Source: Bacteroidota bacterium
GTDB lineage: Bacteria > Bacteroidota > Bacteroidia > B-17B0 > Aurantibacillaceae
Assembly (NCBI GenBank): GCA_947449125.1
Contig: CANFQR010000004.1
Span: forward strand, 1 to 18,720
DNA length: 18,720 nt
Direction of reading: 5' to 3'
This document shows positions 15,370 to 18,720 of the stretch, piece by piece. A program made the position numbers and the translations under genes. Below the pieces are notes generated by a model that made no database searches, was not told the origin of the DNA, and was given only the letters and a program-made list of their open reading frames with translations. Position 1 is the first letter of the stretch. Every line of letters begins with the position of its first letter.

Positions 15370-15460
15370 AAACCGTTAATCTAAAACCAATTGTTTTTAT
15401 ATATTTTAACCAAAAATTAAGGTATATTTATTATAAATTAATAAACTAAAAACCAAACTA

Positions 15461-17170
15461 ATGAAATCTAAAATTTACTTCGGGCTACTAATTTGTTTTT
15501 TATTTTGTATAAAAACTAATTTAAGTAATGCCCAATGTTTTGCTAATTTTAATTATACCGTTAACGCGAATGGCGCTGTAAATTTTGTAGCAACATGTTC
15601 GCCGGTTAACTCTATTACCACACAGTATTATTGGAATTTTGGCAATAATCAAACATTTACAGCAACTGGTTCGCCAATAGCTTCAACAACTTACTCTGCA
15701 AATGGTACGTATACAGTTAATTTATTTTTTTTAACGGCTCCTTCATGTTCTAATGCCGTTTCTATTTTAATAAACATTAATAATGTTAACACGCCAACAT
15801 GCAATATAAACGCAAATTTTGTTTCTTCGCAATTGGGTAACGGAGCGGTAAGTTTTAGCAGTACGTCTACCGGCACAAACGCTGGAACTATATATTCCTG
15901 GAATTTTGGTGATTCTTCGCCTAATGGTTCAGGTTCTGCAGTGACTCATTCTTATTCTGCTAATGGAACATACAATGTTTTATTATTTGCCTACAATAAT
16001 TCGCCACTTGGATGCAATGATTCATTAATGGTTCCAATTACGATTAACTCTCTGCCATGTAGTTTAAATGCCGGGTTTAATTTTACACAGGGTAATAACG
16101 GTCAGGTAAATTTTGTTTCAACATCAACAGGTACCACAGCGGGAACAATATATCATTGGAAATTTGGAGATGCTACTACAGGAAACGGAAATCCAACCGC
16201 TCATACATATTCAGTTAACGCTGCTTATATAGCAACATTAACCGTAATTAATAATTCGGTTACATGTTTCTCTTCCATAGTAAATACAATTGTGGTAAAT
16301 TCAGTTTCTGTTGCTCCTTGCGGCTTATTGGCTAATTTTAATTACACTATTGGTGCAGGTGGAATTGTTAATTTTTCAAGCACATCTATAGGTACAAATC
16401 CGCTTTCAACTTATTTATGGAATTTTGGTGATGGTTTCACCAGTTCGGCTCAGTCGCCATCACATAACTATTCAAGCTCGGGATTATATAATGTATTATT
16501 AATGGTAAATAACCAAACCAACCCTATTTGCATGGATACAATTTATCAAACTATAAATATTACCGGTGTTGGTTGTGTAGCTAATTCAGGATTTAGTTTG
16601 GTGCCAACAACTACTGCTCAGGTTTGGAATGCAATTCCTATGTTTCCTTGGAATGTGGTTGCAGCAACCTGGAATTGGGGAGATAATAGTTCAAGTAATA
16701 TGCTTTATACATCTCATTCTTATTCAGCTTCAGGAACTTATTCTATTTGCTTAACTGTAACAGTTTCATGCGCTAATTCACCTACTAGTCCACAGGCTAC
16801 ATCATCAACGTGTTCGTCTTATTTTATTTTTAAAACAACTGACAATTCAAATATGCAAATGGTGCAGGTTAATGTTGTGCCTCCGCAACCTATACTAACA
16901 GATGTTATGCAAACATCTATTAATTCTGAAAATGTACTTATTTATCCCAATCCGTCAAACGGAGAATTTGAAATTAGTTTTAAGGATATAGATTATGACA
17001 AATTAAAAATAGGTATATATAATGTAATAGGCGCTGAGGTATATAAAAACAGCGAATCTTATCATCAAAATATTAAAATAAAATCAAGTAATCTGGTTAA
17101 TGGAGTTTACTTTATAAAAATGAATTTTGATAACAAAGAAATTATTAAAAAAGTAATTGTAAATAAGTAA
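15461..17170 (+). CDS. Secreted five-PKD-domain protein with T9SS sorting domain
   Basis: A 569-residue secreted protein. The signal peptide ends NLSNAQ near residue 25. Five PKD domains follow at about 26-110, 114-197, 200-282, 287-368 and 372-460, marked by YYWNFGN, YSWNFGD, YHWKFGD, YLWNFGD and ATWNWGD. The first has asparagine in place of the usual aspartate. Residues 492-569 form a type A T9SS C-terminal sorting domain: VLIYPNPSNGEFEISF, YNVIGAEVY, LVNGVYFIKM and a basic end (KKVIVNK). The protein should cross the outer membrane through the type IX system and be released or attached to the surface. It has no enzymatic domain, so adhesion or matrix function is a reasonable guess. Serine, threonine and asparagine are unusually common. 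A strong terminator follows. Confidence 0.93.
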   Translation: MKSKIYFGLLICFLFCIKTNLSNAQCFANFNYTVNANGAVNFVATCSPVNSITTQYYWNFGNNQTFTATGSPIASTTYSANGTYTVNLFFLTAPSCSNAVSILININNVNTPTCNINANFVSSQLGNGAVSFSSTSTGTNAGTIYSWNFGDSSPNGSGSAVTHSYSANGTYNVLLFAYNNSPLGCNDSLMVPITINSLPCSLNAGFNFTQGNNGQVNFVSTSTGTTAGTIYHWKFGDATTGNGNPTAHTYSVNAAYIATLTVINNSVTCFSSIVNTIVVNSVSVAPCGLLANFNYTIGAGGIVNFSSTSIGTNPLSTYLWNFGDGFTSSAQSPSHNYSSSGLYNVLLMVNNQTNPICMDTIYQTINITGVGCVANSGFSLVPTTTAQVWNAIPMFPWNVVAATWNWGDNSSSNMLYTSHSYSASGTYSICLTVTVSCANSPTSPQATSSTCSSYFIFKTTDNSNMQMVQVNVVPPQPILTDVMQTSINSENVLIYPNPSNGEFEISFKDIDYDKLKIGIYNVIGAEVYKNSESYHQNIKIKSSNLVNGVYFIKMNFDNKEIIKKVIVNK

Positions 17171-17189
17171 CTACAAATAGTTGAATCTT

Positions 17190-17235
17190 TTCAAATAAAA
17201 AAAGAGTTACGTAAGTAACTCTTTTTTTATTTGAA
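17190..17235. terminator. Bidirectional terminator, perfect 21-bp stem
   Basis: Positions 17190-17210 pair perfectly with 17215-17235 around a GTAA loop. The core is GAGTTAC/GTAACTC flanked by seven A on one side and seven T on the other, so it has the terminator form on both strands. It lies between two convergent genes, 20 bases after the PKD gene. Its right arm contains the holB stop codon and last two codons (17227-17235). Confidence 0.93.
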
Positions 17236-18348
17236 ATGTAGTAGTTCATTTGTTTTTAAAATTAAATCCAAAAATAAAATTTTTGGATTAGCATTACGTT
17301 CAATATAGTAGTAATTGTCGTTAAATTCTGTTATTAGCTTTTCGTAATTTTTTTGATTAATGAAAGGCGCAAATTTTTCGAGAAATTGTTTTTCGGCACC
17401 GCTCAGTCTTACTAAATTTTTTTCACCGAAATTATGCATTAAGCAATCACGAAAAACTTCGAGAGCGTATTGCAGAAATTGTTTTTGTTTTTCTCTGCCG
17501 GATGCTGCATTATCATCTACCCATGTTAAAGCTTTGCCCGGATCAAATTTTAACGCAACACGCATAAAAGTTTGAAAGTTCTCAAGAAATGAAACACTTT
17601 CTTCGTTGTTTACTAATAATGAAAGCGCTTCACCATAATTTCCATTGGCCAAAATAGCAGTTTGTTTAGCAAGTTCAGCATTAATTTTATAGTTATAAAT
17701 TAAAGCTTCGGTAATTTCTTGCTCGCTACAACTGTAAAACGGAATTTGTTGTACACGTGAAATAATGGTGGCAATTAGTTTTTCTGTTTGATTTGAAACT
17801 AAAATAAAAATTGTTTTTTCGGGAGGTTCTTCTAAAATTTTTAAGAGTTTATTTGCTGTGTCAAGATTCATTTTCTCGGGCTGCCAAATAACCATTATTT
17901 TATATGAACCTTCGTAACTGGTGTAACTTAATTTTTTTAAAATATCAATTGCTTCATCAACCGCAATAACTGGTTGTTTATTTTCTGCATTAATCTCATT
18001 AAACCAATCATCTAAACTTAAATAGGGTTTGTTTAAATAGACTTCTCTAAATTCTTTAATTAAATCGTTACTGCTTTTAACATCTTTACTTTTAGCAATT
18101 GGAAAAACAATATGTAAATCGGGATGTATTAATTTTGAAACCTTTACACAAGACGGACAGTTACCGCAGGCTCCGTTATCAGTTTTAGCTTTACAAAACA
18201 AATGCTGAGCAAATGCAAAAGCGGTGGGCAAATTGCCACAACCTGCTTTTCCCGAAAATAAAAGAGCGTGAGGCACACGCTCTTCTCTAACCATTTTAAT
18301 TAATCGTTGCTTAGGTTCTTGTTGTCCAATTATTTGGCTGTAAAGCAT
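17227..18348 (-). CDS. holB: DNA polymerase III delta' subunit
   Basis: Clamp-loader subunit that helps load the sliding clamp during replication, 373 residues. The AAA+ core has MLYSQIIGQQEPKQRL at the start. The P-loop is degenerate (GKAGCGNL, 33-40, lacking the GKT/S lysine), which fits delta' not hydrolysing ATP. A zinc cluster has C52, C61, C64 and C67 in CGNCPSC. IMVIWQPEKMN is the Walker B-like strand, followed by ANKLLKILEEPPEKTIFIL and an SRVQ near sensor 1 where SRCQ is usual. The C-terminal collar domain starts at about 235. It lies 21 bases after pth on the same strand and is probably cotranscribed with it. Its end is embedded in the shared terminator. Confidence 0.93.
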   Translation of the reverse strand: MLYSQIIGQQEPKQRLIKMVREERVPHALLFSGKAGCGNLPTAFAFAQHLFCKAKTDNGACGNCPSCVKVSKLIHPDLHIVFPIAKSKDVKSSNDLIKEFREVYLNKPYLSLDDWFNEINAENKQPVIAVDEAIDILKKLSYTSYEGSYKIMVIWQPEKMNLDTANKLLKILEEPPEKTIFILVSNQTEKLIATIISRVQQIPFYSCSEQEITEALIYNYKINAELAKQTAILANGNYGEALSLLVNNEESVSFLENFQTFMRVALKFDPGKALTWVDDNAASGREKQKQFLQYALEVFRDCLMHNFGEKNLVRLSGAEKQFLEKFAPFINQKNYEKLITEFNDNYYYIERNANPKILFLDLILKTNELLHFK

Positions 18349-18369
18349 AAGTTAAAGTTAATAGATTAA

Positions 18370-18720
18370 TTATTTGTTGTTAAATTCATTCATGCATCGT
18401 TGTAATCCAACAAATGAAAAAGCTTTAACGGCCTCTACAGCAATATCAATACGATCTTTAAGTGTTTTTATTTCTTCCTGAGACCATTTTCCGAGCACAT
18501 AATTTACCTGCGCCCCTTTATTAAATTCATTGCTTATCCCAAATCGTAAACGCGGATAATTGTTGGTGTTAATAGACTCTTGAATGCTTTTTAATCCATT
18601 GTGCCCGCCATCACTTCCCTTTGGCCCGATACGAATTTTCCCAAAAGGTAATGCCAGTTCATCAACAAGAACAAGCATGTTTTCTGTTTCAATTTTTTCT
18701 GCTTGTAGCCAATAATTTAC
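18370..18720 (-). CDS. pth: Peptidyl-tRNA hydrolase (5' end beyond the window)
   Basis: Releases peptides from peptidyl-tRNAs that drop off the ribosome. Only the last 116 residues are here. The frame stays open to the window edge at 18720 and begins VNYWLQAEKIETEN, which matches the segment before the conserved LVLVDELALPFG of this family. An internal Met at 18678 is therefore not the start. The catalytic-region motifs DELALPFG, KGSDGGHNGLKSI and RLRFGIS are present, as is the typical ending QRCMNEFNNK. The catalytic histidine near residue 20 and one asparagine of the active site lie in the missing part. holB follows by 21 bases. Confidence 0.95.
   Translation of the reverse strand, partial: VNYWLQAEKIETENMLVLVDELALPFGKIRIGPKGSDGGHNGLKSIQESINTNNYPRLRFGISNEFNKGAQVNYVLGKWSQEEIKTLKDRIDIAVEAVKAFSFVGLQRCMNEFNNK

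Noticed and set aside
15370..15460. Recurring AACCA/AAACC words in the gap before the PKD gene
   Set aside because: They are irregularly spaced, short and AT-rich, with no palindrome or promoter box that stands out.
17233..18348. HolB taken as non-functional because its Walker A motif is broken
   Set aside because: The delta' subunit does not hydrolyse ATP, and degenerate P-loops are normal in this family.

Overview
The window looks like chromosomal core sequence from an AT-rich member of the Bacteroidota. Four things point there: a secreted PKD-repeat protein ending in a type IX secretion (T9SS) sorting domain, a bacterial SUI1/eIF1-like protein of the Bacteroidota type, gene starts without clear Shine-Dalgarno sequences, and several matches to the Bacteroidota -7 promoter box TAnnTTTG. 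Genus or family cannot be fixed by eye. No tRNA, rRNA, CRISPR array, IS element or prophage is visible, and no gap between genes exceeds 300 bases.

Layout. (1) 1-2683: a tyrosine recombinase and recA, both minus strand, separated by a strong recA terminator. Downstream of the recombinase lie two adjacent perfect inverted repeats and an open extension of its frame. recA has its own leader, with a candidate promoter and a small palindrome. (2) 2684-4110: a minus-strand pair, a membrane-anchored TPR protein overlapping a SUI1-family factor by ATGA. (3) 4150-8129: plus-strand M61 peptidase with PDZ domain, a four-helix membrane protein and a POT-family peptide transporter. A peptidase beside a peptide importer suggests peptide uptake and use. 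(4) 8190-11012: a minus-strand pair with no gap, a fatty-acid-hydroxylase/sterol-desaturase-family enzyme followed by a UPF1/IGHMBP2-like SF1 helicase. (5) 11173-12801: a plus-strand SWIM zinc-finger protein with no SNF2 partner in view. (6) 12817-14169: minus-strand pheS followed by a small TPR protein. (7) 14224-17170: two plus-strand exported proteins, a YwqK/MORN-repeat protein fused to a vWA-like domain and a five-PKD T9SS cargo. (8) 17227-18720: minus-strand pth (5' end beyond the window edge) and holB, converging on the PKD gene at a perfect 21-bp hairpin that probably terminates both transcripts.

Housekeeping functions dominate: recombination (recA, recombinase), replication (holB), translation (pheS, pth, SUI1). 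No multi-gene defence or novel enzymatic system is evident. The least explained items are the YwqK-vWA fusion, the orphan SWIM protein, the TPR-membrane/SUI1 coupling, and the palindromes beside the recombinase.
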